Positions 1 to 9,501 are shown, counted from the first letter of the stretch. The stretch: 64,000 nt of DNA from Serratia rubidaea (GCA_901472405.1 LR590463.1:3038001-3102000), one strand, 5' to 3'. Numbers and translations are program-made. The notes: generated by a model from the sequence alone, not told the origin.

Positions 1-2458
1 AAGAGGTGCTGCCCGACGGCGCCTGCTGGCAATACCGCTACAACCCGTTCGGCGACGTGGTGACGCTGACCGACCCGCTCGGCAACGACAGCCGCTTTAC
101 CTGGAACGACCAGGGCGACCTGCTGACCCGCACCGACGCGCTCGGCAACACCCAGCGCTTCTGGTGGAACGCCCTCGGCCAGCTGACCCGCGACGAAGAC
201 TGCTCCGGCCACCAGAGCCGCCGCGAGTATGACGACGCCGGCCTTCTGCTCCGCACCTGCGATGCCGAAGGCAACACCACCCGCTACCGCTGGAGCGCCG
301 CCGGACGTCTGCAGGCACTGGTGCGCCCCGACGGCCGGGAAACCCGTTACGACTATGACCGCGCCGGCCTGCCCTGCCGCGAGAACATCGACGCCTTCTC
401 CGAACGCCGCGTCGAACGCAACGTGCGCGGCCAAATCACCTGCGCCGTCGACCCGGCCGGCATCGAGACCCGCTATCAGTACGACCGCTTCGGCCGCCTC
501 ACCGCGCTGGTCAACCCCAACAACGAGCGCTGGCAGTTTGACTACGACGCCGGCCACCGCCTGCTGGCCCAGAGCGACTTCGCCGGTCGCCGCCGGCAGT
601 ACCGGTACAACGTGCAGGGACAAGTCAGCGCCGTAACCGAGTACCCACTGGCGCAGGACGGCGACGCGGCACAGCCGCTCCACACCCGCCTGAGCTATGA
701 CGCTCTGGGCCGCCTGAGCGCCAAAGAGACCGCCGACAGCCGCACCGAATACCGCTACCAGGCGCGCACGCTGGAAGTACGGCGCGCGCCGCTGGCGCTG
801 TGGCAGCAGGCACAGGCGCGCGGCGAACAGCCCGACTGGCCGGAGACCCTGCGCTTTAGCCGCGACGCCGCCGGCAACCTCTGCGCCGAAGAGAACCACA
901 GCGGACTCTGGCAGCACAGCCACGACCCTCTCGGCAACCTCAGCGCCACCCACATGCCCGACGGCAGCACCCTCTCCCAGCTGCGTTACGGCAGCGGCCA
1001 CCTGCTGCAGACCGCACTGCTGGCCGCCGGCCAGCGGCACGATATCGCCGGCTGGCAGCGCGACAAGCTGCACCGGGAGGTCGCCTGCACCCTCGCGCCG
1101 TCACCCAGGAGACCCGCTACGACAGCGTCGGACGCATCACCCTGCGCCGCGCCAGCAGCGAGCGCAGCCACCCGCTGGTGTTTGAGCGTCGCTACCAGTG
1201 GGACCGTCAGGACCTGGTGGTGCAGCAGAAGCTGATTGAGAATGACAACCTCACCGACGGGCCGCAGTTCCAGCAGCGCCGCTTCGGCTATGACGCTCGC
1301 GGACAGCTGACCCACAGCATTCTGCCGCAGCGCGAGGAGCGTTTTTACTACGACCCCGCCGGCAACCGCAGTGACGGCCCGGCTACCACCGTCTGGCGCA
1401 ACCTGCTGCAGCGCCTGAACGGCCACCGCTGGGGCTATGACGGCTTCGGCCGCCTCAGCTGGCGTCGCGACGGCAACACCGGCGTCGAGCAGCGTTTTCA
1501 GTACGACGCCGAACACCGCCTGACCGCCGTCACCTTCGACGGCGACAGCCGCCATCAGCGCGCCGAATACCGTTACGATGCGCTGGGACGCCGCACCCGA
1601 AAAACCCTCTACCCGCACCACGGCGAGCCGCAGACCACCCTGTTCCACTGGAACGGCCTGCAGATGGTAGGTGAACACAATCCCGACCAGCCGCAGCGCA
1701 GCACCCAATATCTGTACCGGGAAGACAGCTACGAGCCACTGGCGCGCGTCGACCGTCACGGCGACAGCAGCGAGGTGTACTGGTACCACAGCGAGCTCAA
1801 CGGCCTGCCGGAGCGCATGACCGACGCGCAGGGGAAAGTCGTCTGGCACGGCCGTTTCTCCGCCTGGGGCGCCACCGACGCCGAAAGCGGCACCCTCGCC
1901 ACACAGCAGAACCTGCGCTATCAGGGCCAGTATCTGGACAGGGAAACCGGGCTTCACTACAATCTGTTCCGCTACTACGATCCGAACTGCGGTAGGTTTA
2001 CCCAGTCAGATCCGATCGGGCTGGCGGGCGGGGTGAATACCTATGCGTATACCCCAGATCCGATTAGCTGGGTGGATCCTTTTGGTTTATTTACCTGTGA
2101 AGTAAATTGGAAGAAGGGGCCTAATAAATGGGCTAAAGGTAAGCTCAGTGAGCATTACAAAAAACATGTCCTTGAACAAGGTGAATTTGGTGATATTTCG
2201 ATGAAAAAATATCATGAACTCATGGAAGATTTCCTTATAGATAACTCACCGAGTTATAAACAAGCAAAAATTGGAAACCAGATTATAAAATTTGATCCGG
2301 CGACTAATCGAGTTCTTGTCGGAAATGCTAAAAATAGAGAAATACTATCATTCTATAAAGCTCAACCTGAGTTTGTAACAAAAGATCCGTTCACTGATGC
2401 AATTGATATAGCTTTACAAAAAACAGGTTCATCTCCATCTGACGTGGTATACAAATGA
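1..2458 (+). CDS. Rhs polymorphic toxin, 5' truncated by window, frameshifted
   Basis: Rhs/YD-repeat protein whose 5' end lies outside the window. The core shows dozens of YD-type repeats (YDxxGRL, YxYDAxGN) and ends at the usual junction (GRFTQSDPIGLAGG, then WVDPFGL at about 2088), after which a lineage-specific tip of about 120 residues begins and base composition turns AT-rich. The tip has HYKKH and FDPATNR motifs and a late SFYK, a layout seen in colicin-D/BECR-type RNase toxins; that assignment is weak. Reading is broken near 1094, where this copy has CTCGCG and the second copy (near 3198) has CTCGGCG, so one G is missing. Its TGA overlaps the next ATG (ATGA), pairing it with the immunity gene. 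Rhs proteins are usually delivered by type VI secretion. Confidence 0.88.
1075..2076 (+). repeat. Rhs core direct repeat, copy 1
   Basis: About 1 kb of Rhs core, nearly identical to 3180-4182. Identity starts at GGGAGGTCGCCTGCACC and stops inside the WVDP codons just before the tip. This copy is one base shorter because of the missing G near 1094. Such repeats give homology for swapping tips by recombination. Confidence 0.92.
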
Positions 2459-2943
2459 TTACAATCACAAGAAAATCGGCAATTGAAATATTCTCAATAT
2501 ATAAGATATCATTATTATCAAAAGCTGATATAGAAAATTTGTTATTTGCGGAGTATAATGACGAAGAGTCTGGCGAGCCTATTGCATATGAAAACATATA
2601 TGATGATGATGTTCAGGACTTCCTCATTAAATTTCACACTGAAATAATATTCTTTGGTATTTCTAATGAATATTTATCTCGCTTCCTTAAACAGTCATTT
2701 AATTTAGATTTTGTGATCTTCGGTAATGAACCAGAATTAAATAAATGTCCCTGCTGCGGTTACTTAACCTTACCAGAACGAGGGCAGTATGATATATGCC
2801 CAGTCTGTTTATGGGAAGATGATGGGCGGTCGGAGGACTTGCTAGAGTCATATAGCACAGTTAATCATTCTTCATTAAAGGACTATAGGTTATCTAAACT
2901 CCCTAGTTTACTGGGGGACGATATTTATTATAGAAAAGGTTGA
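2455..2943 (+). CDS. immunity protein with CPCC zinc-binding domain
   Basis: A 162-residue AT-rich gene starting inside the stop region of the Rhs tip (ATGA overlap), so probably translationally coupled. The C-terminal third has CPCCGYLTLPERGQYDICPVC followed by WEDDG, the Cys_rich_CPCC family (PF14206) common in immunity proteins of polymorphic toxin loci; the two Cys-Pro knuckles would bind one zinc. The N-terminal 95 residues resemble nothing I recognise and may confer specificity. Its inferred role is to neutralise the tip just upstream in the cytoplasm of the producer. A terminator follows directly. Confidence 0.82.
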   Translation: MITITRKSAIEIFSIYKISLLSKADIENLLFAEYNDEESGEPIAYENIYDDDVQDFLIKFHTEIIFFGISNEYLSRFLKQSFNLDFVIFGNEPELNKCPCCGYLTLPERGQYDICPVCLWEDDGRSEDLLESYSTVNHSSLKDYRLSKLPSLLGDDIYYRKG

Positions 2944-2959
2944 TAATATTTTACATTCC

Positions 2960-2998
2960 AAAAAACCGGGGGGCTCATTAAGTCTTCCTCGGTTTTTT
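2960..2998 (+). terminator. rho-independent terminator after first immunity gene
   Basis: AAAAAACCG pairs with CGGTTTTTT across a G-rich/C-rich centre, followed by further T residues. It lies 17 bases after the immunity stop, so it would end the Rhs-immunity transcript and separate it from the second module. Confidence 0.75.
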
Positions 2999-3133
2999 AT
3001 TTAATCTTCATTTAATCCACTAAACCAGTATATCCTTAATTCCCTTAAGCATCTATCGAGCACAATTTTCTCAACAGCCCCGACGCCAGTGCTGAAGAAG
3101 GCCTGGGCCTAGCACAGCTACGCCACCGAATCT

Positions 3134-4520
3134 GTGCGTCAGATACCGCTAGCGGCGGACGGCGACCACTGGCGCGTAAGGGAGGTCGCCTGCACCCTCG
3201 GCGCCGTTACCCAGGAGACCCGCTACGACAGCGTCGGACGCATCACCCTGCGCCGCGCCAGCAGCGAACGCAGCCACCCGCTGGTGTTCGAGCGTCGCTA
3301 CCAGTGGGACCGTCAGGACCTGGTGGTGCAGCAGAAGCTGATTGAGAACGACAACCTCACCGACGGGCCGCAGTTCCAGCAGCGCCGCTTCGGCTATGAC
3401 GCTCGCGGACAGCTGACCCACAGCATTCTGCCGCAGCGCGAGGAGCGTTTTTACTACGACCCCGCCGGCAACCGCAGCGACAGCCCGGCTACCACCGTCT
3501 GGCGCAACCTGTTGCAGCGCCTGAACGGCCACCGCTGGGGCTATGACGGCTTCGGCCGCCTCAGTTGGCGTCGCGACGGCAGCACCGGCGTCGAGCAGTG
3601 TTTTCAGTACGACGCCGAACACCGCCTGACCGCCGTCACCTTCGACGGCGACAGCCGCCATCAGCGCGCCGAATACCGTTACGATGCGCTGGGACGCCGC
3701 ACCCGGAAAACCCTCTACCCGCACCACGGCGAGCCGCAGACCACCCTGTTCCACTGGAACGGCCTGCAGATGGTGGGTGAACACAATCCCGACCAGCCGC
3801 AGCGCAGCACCCAATATCTCTACCGGGAAGACAGCTACGAGCCGCTGGCCCGCGTCGACCGTCACGGCGACAGCAGCGAGGTGTACTGGTACCACAGCGA
3901 GCTCAACGGCCTGCCGGAGCGCATGACCGACGCGCAGGGGAAAGTGGTCTGGCACGGCCGCTTCTCCGCCTGGGGCGCCACCGACGCCGAAAGCGGCACC
4001 CTCGCCACACAGCAGAACCTGCGCTATCAGGGCCAGTATCTGGACAGGGAAACCGGGCTTCACTACAATCTGTTCCGCTACTACGATCCGAACTGCGGCA
4101 GGTTTACCCAGTCAGATCCGATCGGGCTGGCGGGCGGGGTGAATACCTATGCGTATACCCCAGATCCGATTAGCTGGGTGGACCCGTTGGGGTTGATGTG
4201 CTCAAGGCACATAAAATGGTCGAAGAAAGGCTGGAAACATGTCTATGATCGCCATTTTCGTAAAACCAGTCCGCGCTGGAGTCACAAAAGTAAATTCGAT
4301 ATCGGCAGTGAACAGAACTTAAAGAAAATAATAGAAAAAACAGTGAGAAAAGGAAGTGTCACACACCAAGAATTCGGAAGAGTTGCTTATGAACATGACT
4401 TTGGCAAGGTAATTGGATCTCGAATTAACAAACAAAACAGGCGAGATTGAATTACAAAGTAAAGTTCGCGTCGTCTTGGATAGACATGGTGAAATAGTAA
4501 CAGCATTTCCTACATTATAG
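3134..4520 (+). CDS. displaced Rhs core fragment with second tip toxin, frameshifted
   Basis: An orphan Rhs module. Roughly 335 residues repeat the last part of the main core and end at the same WVDPLGL junction (near 4190), followed by a different tip. As read the frame stops at 4450. A shift of one base between about 4411 and 4428 opens the overlapping frame to a stop at 4518-4520, adding TNKTGEIELQSKVRVV and LDRHGEIVTAFPTL, which looks like a genuine toxin C-terminus. The tip has HVYDRH near its start and YEHDFGKVIG before the shift, an arrangement seen in RNase-type Rhs/CdiA toxins, though the family is uncertain. No Rhs N-terminus is present, so it is a donor cassette and not a complete effector. 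Confidence 0.8.
3180..4182 (+). repeat. Rhs core direct repeat, copy 2
   Basis: Second copy of the roughly 1 kb core segment at 1075-2076, with scattered silent and a few coding differences (for example N versus S in the GDGxTGVEQ segment). It keeps the G lost near 1094, which shows the first copy's frame break directly. Confidence 0.92.
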
Positions 4521-4533
4521 ATAAGAGTATATT

Positions 4534-4848
4534 ATGGCATTAGAATTATTCGCTAGTAACCATCAAAAAGAAATAACCACAGACACTTGTGTATTCTCAA
4601 TGAACGAAGCTATGCATAGCTGGTTACTCCAGCATGCAAAACCTAATAACAAATTCCCAACAATGAGAAAGATTGCAGATTACTACTCAGACGCAACCAT
4701 TTTATCATCTGAGGTTGGATCATTAAAAAATGAAATATCTATAATTCTATCATCTCAGAAAGAAAAAATAACCGAATTCAATGAGCTCATTTTATTTTTG
4801 GATGACGCTCAGGAAAAGTCATTCAATATATATGTTTATTGTGATTAA
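4534..4848 (+). CDS. putative immunity protein for second Rhs tip
   Basis: A 104-residue, AT-rich, acidic-ended protein 13 bases after the restored stop of the second tip, preceded by an AAGAG ribosome site. No family is recognised. It has no signal peptide or membrane segment and ends in an Asp/Glu-rich stretch (FLDDAQEKSFNIYVYCD). Position directly behind a toxin tip is the only argument for an immunity role. Base composition differs sharply from the surrounding GC-rich genes, as expected for a laterally acquired tip/immunity pair. Confidence 0.6.
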   Translation: MALELFASNHQKEITTDTCVFSMNEAMHSWLLQHAKPNNKFPTMRKIADYYSDATILSSEVGSLKNEISIILSSQKEKITEFNELILFLDDAQEKSFNIYVYCD

Positions 4849-4906
4849 TTTAATCACCATTTTTATTTGAAATAAAATGAAATAATCACCAACAAAATTA
4901 CACCCC

Positions 4907-5413
4907 ATGAATAACATACCCGGAAACATCCATGTTATAATTTCTGGGTTATGTTTTATAACATTTGAAGCTAGAAATCCCACATTATTCCCTATTGTAT
5001 TAACATGGGTGGTTCCATTGGGGTTGAGTTGCGGTAATTCACTAAAACGGTTCAACAAAAGAAACCGAATAACTAGTCGCCATGTTGATTTGCCAACTGG
5101 GAAAGAACCTGAAAATGTTGAGGTACATTTAAAAAATAAAGGTTGGAAAGCCACATACCCTCAAAGTGCAACACTACAAAAGACACAACATGTTGTTTTT
5201 GAGAAAACCACTAAATCCGGTGAGGTATATCATCTTGACTACAACCCTTCAGGTAAGACTCACAATGGTGACTACTGGAAGGTAATAAAATCCAATGATC
5301 CTGTAGAATCGGTCTATGGCCGAATTGGACATGGTAATTTCGAACGATATAACAGAATAAAAAACCCTCCTGTTTATGTTGATGGAGTTTTAATGAACCC
5401 TTGGAGTTATTAA
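4907..5413 (+). CDS. coreless orphan Rhs tip toxin
   Basis: The open frame is 168 residues, but the informative part starts at about 5006, where TGGGTGGTTCCATTGGGGTTG encodes WVVPLGL, a decayed WVDPLGL junction, in frame. The 33 residues before it do not resemble Rhs and may not be translated. The tip (about 135 residues) has a basic start, then HVVFEKTTKSGEVYHLDYN, GRIGHGNFERYN and ends VDGVLMNPWSY. I do not recognise the toxin family. It is followed with a one-base TAATG overlap by its probable immunity gene. With no core, it is a silent tip reservoir unless recombined onto a complete Rhs gene. Confidence 0.62.
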   Translation: MNNIPGNIHVIISGLCFITFEARNPTLFPIVLTWVVPLGLSCGNSLKRFNKRNRITSRHVDLPTGKEPENVEVHLKNKGWKATYPQSATLQKTQHVVFEKTTKSGEVYHLDYNPSGKTHNGDYWKVIKSNDPVESVYGRIGHGNFERYNRIKNPPVYVDGVLMNPWSY

Positions 5414-5872
5414 TGAAGAATATGATCATTGGTTTAGATATGGACATAATCCCTGGTAAATCCATAGGTGGTATATCATTAGGTGATAATGTTAATGATG
5501 TTATCAAATCTATTGGCGAAAAACATCCCATAAGTAAGTATGACTTTCAAAACCACCACAGGCAATTACTCCTTATACAATATATTTAACGGTGCAATAT
5601 CATTCACCTGCGATAGTAACAATATCATTGTAGCGTTATGGTGCACTCCTCCCTACCAAGGTAGCTTTAATAAAAAGTTATACCCGGGAATTACAGCCTT
5701 AGAAATACGGAGAAGGTCTAAAAAACAAGAAATAATAAAAGGATATCTTGTTATAGATAAAAATTTCTCCATTTACTATGGAATGCCTGATGAAATTGAT
5801 GACTTCAATTCATTTTCGGAATTAGATGACGATACTATATTTAACGAATTGTATGTTGGCAATTTGAAGTGA
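5413..5872 (+). CDS. immunity protein for orphan tip, frameshifted
   Basis: Starts at the ATG in TAATG, overlapping the orphan tip stop by one base. Two overlapping frames (5413-5589 and 5540-5872) join into one protein of about 150 residues if one extra base is removed near 5545: an N-terminal half with PGKSIGGISLGDNVNDVI, then YSLYNIFNGAISFTCDSNN and an acidic C-terminus. The small GISxGD...DVI layout with alternating strands recurs in Rhs/CDI immunity proteins, but I cannot name the family. The frame break is either a true decay of an unused cassette or one of the frequent indels in this sequence. Confidence 0.6.
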
Positions 5873-6013
5873 AGAATAGGGAATAATCTTTAAAAGTAGG
5901 AAATATGCTGCACCTTAGCCACGACTAGGGGAACCGACTTCCCTCCCCCTCGTTCATATTCCATTCTACTGGCAGCGGCTGTATAACAGCCGTCCCCCGC
6001 AGCCAGAATACTC

Positions 6014-6087
6014 GGCGTTGAACAGCGTTTTCAGTACGACGCCGAACACCAGCTGACCGCCGTCACCTTCGACGGCGACAGTCGCCA
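6014..6087 (+). repeat. Rhs core remnant
   Basis: A 74-base shred matching the core at about 1483-1556 (GTCGAGCAGCGTTTTCAGTA region), with a few mismatches, in a 265-base stretch (5873-6138) that otherwise holds no gene. It marks the distal edge of the Rhs locus and shows that a further core copy was once here or was moved. Confidence 0.8.
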
Positions 6088-6138
6088 AAGTGGTTAAAAT
6101 CCTGATAAACCGCCCAACAACAACACGGACGACTTCCC

Positions 6139-6516
6139 ATGACCGCCATCCCCCCGCTCAGTAAACCAGATATCGACGCAGTGCTGGACAGCGCTGCAGG
6201 CGTTACGCCGCCGCCGGGCGCCCAATGGCGGCTTGACCAGGTGCCCCATGACCCACTGCTGCGCCATATTCAGGCCCTGAGCCGCCATCAGTTTATCTTT
6301 GTCTTCGACTGGACGAATGAATTTTCCCGCGGCGGCGATCCGCGTTTCACCTGCCGGCGTACGCTGGCGCAGGCCGATTTAACGCTGCTGCGCAAGCTGA
6401 TGACCGCCCATCTGCGTATGGACCGCTTCAGCGACAACCACCTTGCCGGCCTTATCATCTCCGGATACTGGCAGGCCTGTCTGGATCGGCTGCAGGCATT
6501 GCGCCGGACAATGTAA
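6139..6516 (+). CDS. DUF6508 domain protein
   Basis: A 125-residue soluble protein. The C-terminal half (LAQADLTLLRKLMTAHLRMD, then RFSDNHLAGLIISG and a final DRLQAL) matches the DUF6508 pattern: an aspartate-leucine start, a KLMTAHxRxDRF core and an LxxLIxSGxWxxxLxRL end. Function unknown. It sits just outside the Rhs locus and converges on the tryptophan dioxygenase gene (22-base gap). Composition is host-like. Family call is from memory of the motif. Confidence 0.7.
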   Translation: MTAIPPLSKPDIDAVLDSAAGVTPPPGAQWRLDQVPHDPLLRHIQALSRHQFIFVFDWTNEFSRGGDPRFTCRRTLAQADLTLLRKLMTAHLRMDRFSDNHLAGLIISGYWQACLDRLQALRRTM

Positions 6517-6537
6517 CCCGCCGGCGCCCTGCCGACG

Positions 6538-7380
6538 TCAGGCGCCGATCTCGGTGCGCACATCCAGCAGCTCCGGGAAGAAGGTCAGCTCCAGCGCCCT
6601 TTTCAGGAAGCTGACGCCGCTGGAGCCACCGGTACCGCTCTTAAAGCCGATAATCCGCTCCACCGTTTTCATATGGCGGAAACGCCACAGATGGAAACTC
6701 TCCTCAATATCCACCAGCTTCTCCGCCATTTCATAGGCTTCCCAGTAGGTCTGCGGATTATCGTAGATGGTTTTAAATACCGGCAGTAAATCGGGGTTGC
6801 GCTGGTAAGGCTGCGTCCAGTCCCGCTCCACGCAGGCCTGCGGCACCGGCAGCCCCCGGCGCGCCAGGTACAGCAGAAACTCATCATACAGGCTCGGTGC
6901 GTCCAGAATCGCTTTCAGCGCGACGTATTTCGCCTCGTCGTTGCGGAACACCTCCAGCATTGCCGCATTCTTATTCCCCAGCAAAAACTCAATCGAACGG
7001 TACTGATGCGACTGAAAGCCGGACGAGTTGCCCAGCACGTTGCGGAACTCGACGTACTCCGACGGGGTCAGCGTTTCCAGCACCGCCCACTGCTCAAACA
7101 GCAGCCGCTGGATCTGCTTGACCCGCGCCAGGATCTTGAAGCAGTGGCTGAGCTTGTCCTGCTGTACCAGCAGGCGCGCGGCCTGCAGTTCGTGCAGCAT
7201 CAGCTTCATCCACAGTTCCGAGGTCTGATGCTGCACCACAAACAGCATTTCATCATGATGCTGCGGGTTGGACAGCGGATGCTGGCAGTCCAGCAACTGG
7301 TCCAGGCACAGATAGTCGCCGTAGCTCATACGCTTGGAAAAATCGGTAACGACCGTGCTCTCTATTTCCCGTTGATTCAT
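6538..7380 (-). CDS. kynA: tryptophan 2,3-dioxygenase
   Basis: Haem enzyme opening the indole ring of L-tryptophan with O2 to N-formylkynurenine, the first step of the kynurenine route; cytosolic tetramer. 280 residues, normal for bacterial TDO. Family signatures: [31 protein letters not shown] (substrate-pocket histidine), [17 protein letters not shown], and near the C-terminus [16 protein letters not shown] with GTGGSSG, which hold the haem-ligand histidine and the substrate loop. The ATG at 7378-7380 follows GGAGAAAACAG; a longer in-frame start at 7395 is less likely. No formamidase or kynureninase gene adjoins it, so the rest of the pathway must be elsewhere or absent. Confidence 0.95.
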   Translation of the reverse strand: MNQREIESTVVTDFSKRMSYGDYLCLDQLLDCQHPLSNPQHHDEMLFVVQHQTSELWMKLMLHELQAARLLVQQDKLSHCFKILARVKQIQRLLFEQWAVLETLTPSEYVEFRNVLGNSSGFQSHQYRSIEFLLGNKNAAMLEVFRNDEAKYVALKAILDAPSLYDEFLLYLARRGLPVPQACVERDWTQPYQRNPDLLPVFKTIYDNPQTYWEAYEMAEKLVDIEESFHLWRFRHMKTVERIIGFKSGTGGSSGVSFLKRALELTFFPELLDVRTEIGA

Positions 7381-7396
7381 CTGTTTTCTCCGCACA

Positions 7397-7412
7397 GTTT
7401 CAAATATGAAAC
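7397..7412 (-). promoter_or_regulatory. palindrome in the kynA leader
   Basis: GTTTCA and TGAAAC separated by AATA, a perfect 6+4+6 inverted repeat ending 17 bases before the kynA start. Its position suits a repressor operator. No regulator gene is adjacent on that side. The remaining 190 bases up to 7605 show nothing else firm. Confidence 0.4.
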
Positions 7413-7605
7413 AATGTTCCGATTACTAAACCGTGAGAAAACAATAGCCCATCCTTGCAACAACTGCTTAACAATAAACGAGAGTTGCCTCGCAGAACGC
7501 ACGCGCCGTCCCGGCGTCGGGCGTTCACTTTTCTTGACGCTGTTGGCAATGCCGACCGCACTCCCTTGCCCGGATGCTCTCCATAACCTCGGCGCTTAAC
7601 GTCGC

Positions 7606-7998
7606 CTAAGCGGGAAGCGCCGTTTCTTGCAGATGCCGCCATATCACCTGATTATCCGCCCCCAGCTCAAACACCACGGTGGAAAAACGCAGCGTCGCCT
7701 CCTGGCCCGGCAGCTGCTGCCGTTCCCGGTAGGTCACGGTCGCCCCGCCGGCGCTCTCCGCAATCAGCTGCATATTGTCGATTTCAAGCGTCAACCCCGC
7801 CCTTGCGCCGCATTGGCTGCGAAAAAACGTGTTCAGCGCGGCGTAATCAAGCAGTGCGCCGCCCGGCGTCACCATGGAATAGTCCGGGCTAAAACGCGCC
7901 AACAGCGCATCACACACCGCCGCCGGGCTGTCGGCATCGCCGAGCCAGCGGAGAATCAGCGCATGAGCATCCAAAACTTCCTGAAAATAACGGTTCAT
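7606..7998 (-). CDS. SnoaL/NTF2-like protein
   Basis: A 130-residue cytosolic protein with the helix-then-curved-sheet pattern of the DUF4440/SnoaL-like superfamily (NTF2 fold): an N-terminal helical part with FSPDYSMVTPGGALLDYAAL, then strands ending RFSTVVFELGADNQVIWRHL. Members are small-molecule isomerases, hydrolases or binding proteins, and no specific substrate can be read. Its ATG overlaps the stop of the upstream MFS gene by four bases, so the two are translated together, and the pair is divergent from a LysR regulator. It probably modifies or binds what the transporter exports. Confidence 0.75.
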   Translation of the reverse strand: MNRYFQEVLDAHALILRWLGDADSPAAVCDALLARFSPDYSMVTPGGALLDYAALNTFFRSQCGARAGLTLEIDNMQLIAESAGGATVTYRERQQLPGQEATLRFSTVVFELGADNQVIWRHLQETALPA

Positions 7999-9377
7999 GG
8001 TTTCTCCTGATTAAGCGTAAGAATAACGCTGCGGTTAGCAATCCGCAGGCAGAGTAAAACGGGAATAACAGCGCTGGCCGCCGCCAACATAAAGCACAGC
8101 CGGTAAGCCTGTGCGGGCAGCATGCCGGAGAGATTAAGCAATACGTTGAGCAGCAGGCTGATTAACGTTACGCCAAAGCAGAAGCTGAGCTGGCGGTTAA
8201 TGTTCCACAGCGCGCTGGCATCCGCCAGTTCGGCGTCATTAACCTGAATAAACGCCGAGCTCTGCGCGGTGCTGCTGCACAGGCTGCCGCCGAAGCCCAT
8301 CAGCGCGTAGGCGCAGATCGCCAGCAGTATCTCATCAGCGCTGCCAATCAGCGCCAGCAAGCCGATGCCGCAACCCTGCACCAGACAGCCGATGATAAAC
8401 AGCGGGCGCGGCCCAAGCCGATTAAACGTTTTGCCGGTGAGAGAGATGGCGACAAACGCGGCGATCGCCCACGGCAGCATCATCGCCCCCACCACCGTGG
8501 CGTGCATACCCAGCAGATCCTGCAGGTACAGCATCGCAACCAGGCTGACGCCGGTAAAAATGCCGGGGATCAGCTGATAGATTAGCATCGCCGTTTGCAG
8601 CATCGGCTGCTGAATCAGCCGTAGATTAAGCAACGGCTGCGCTTTGCGTAGCGATGCGCGCACATACCCGCCCATCAGCACCAGCCCGGCGGCCAGTAGC
8701 GCCGCGCCCAGTCCCAGGCGACCGGACTCACCCAACGTGGTCAGCCCTAACAAAATCAGCGTCAGCGCCAGACAGCCGGTGATAAGACCGCTGAAGTCCA
8801 GCCGCCCGGCGGAGCCGCCCTGGGCGTCAGGCTTCAGCCAGCAGGCGGCGAGGATCAAGGCGGCAAACGCCAGCGGCAGGCTGACTAAAAATACCCAGCG
8901 CCAGCTGACGTGGTCCACCAGTGCGCCGCCGATGGCCGGGGACAGCGCCGGCGCCATCAGCGCCACCAGCATCACCACGGCAGAGAGTCTGGCCCGCTCA
9001 TGGCTGCGGTACAGGGAATAGGCCATGGTCTGGCCGACCGGGATCAGCAGCCCTCCTCCCAGCCCCTGCGCCACGCGCCAGGCTATCAGCTGTTCGATAT
9101 TGTAGGCGCCGGCCACGCCGCAGGTGCCGATAATGAAAATAACCAGCGAGAGCATAAACAGGCGCTTGGCTCCCATGCGCTTCGCCAGCCAGCTGCTGAG
9201 GGGAATAACCAGGGTTAACCCCAGAATGTAGCCGTTGCTCACCCACGCCAGCTGGCTGACCGGCGCATCAAGCTGCCGGCCGATATCCGGATAGGCCACG
9301 TTGGCGATAAACATGTTGACCAGATCGATAAAAAATCCCAGCAGATACACGCTGGCGACACGCACCCGATAATTCAT
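7995..9377 (-). CDS. MFS drug/metabolite exporter (DHA2-like)
   Basis: A 460-residue inner-membrane protein with about 14 hydrophobic segments, matching the EmrB/QacA (DHA2) layout. The loop-2/3 signature appears as SSWLAKRMGAKRLF, and motif C-like glycine/proline-rich sequence as APALSPAIGGALVDHVSWRW, typical of proton-driven efflux pumps. Substrate unknown. It heads a two-gene operon with the NTF2-like gene (ATGA overlap) and is divergent from the LysR gene at 9502, with a perfect palindrome between them, so control by that regulator is likely. Confidence 0.88.
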   Translation of the reverse strand: MNYRVRVASVYLLGFFIDLVNMFIANVAYPDIGRQLDAPVSQLAWVSNGYILGLTLVIPLSSWLAKRMGAKRLFMLSLVIFIIGTCGVAGAYNIEQLIAWRVAQGLGGGLLIPVGQTMAYSLYRSHERARLSAVVMLVALMAPALSPAIGGALVDHVSWRWVFLVSLPLAFAALILAACWLKPDAQGGSAGRLDFSGLITGCLALTLILLGLTTLGESGRLGLGAALLAAGLVLMGGYVRASLRKAQPLLNLRLIQQPMLQTAMLIYQLIPGIFTGVSLVAMLYLQDLLGMHATVVGAMMLPWAIAAFVAISLTGKTFNRLGPRPLFIIGCLVQGCGIGLLALIGSADEILLAICAYALMGFGGSLCSSTAQSSAFIQVNDAELADASALWNINRQLSFCFGVTLISLLLNVLLNLSGMLPAQAYRLCFMLAAASAVIPVLLCLRIANRSVILTLNQEKP

Positions 9378-9456
9378 AGGCTACTCATAAAAACAACACG
9401 GTGCGCATAGTATAAAATCATAAAAATAAAGATAAATCGGCCCCTCGGCGTTACAC

Positions 9457-9475
9457 TGTCAAAATTATTTTGACA
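9457..9475. promoter_or_regulatory. perfect palindrome between MFS and LysR genes
   Basis: TGTCAAAATTATTTTGACA: eight-base arms around TTA, in the 124-base divergent intergenic region and 27 bases before the LysR start. LysR proteins normally bind such T-rich dyads near their own promoter. Inferred operator for the MFS/NTF2 pair and for autoregulation. Confidence 0.6.
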
Positions 9476-9501
9476 ATCCTTCACCCACGTAAGGCAAGCC
9501 C

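Noticed and set aside
986..1957. Long antisense open frame (323 codons) through the Rhs core
   Set aside because: Mirror frame of the codon-biased GC-rich core; it recurs with the second core copy (3149-4063) only because the DNA is duplicated, and has no start site of its own.
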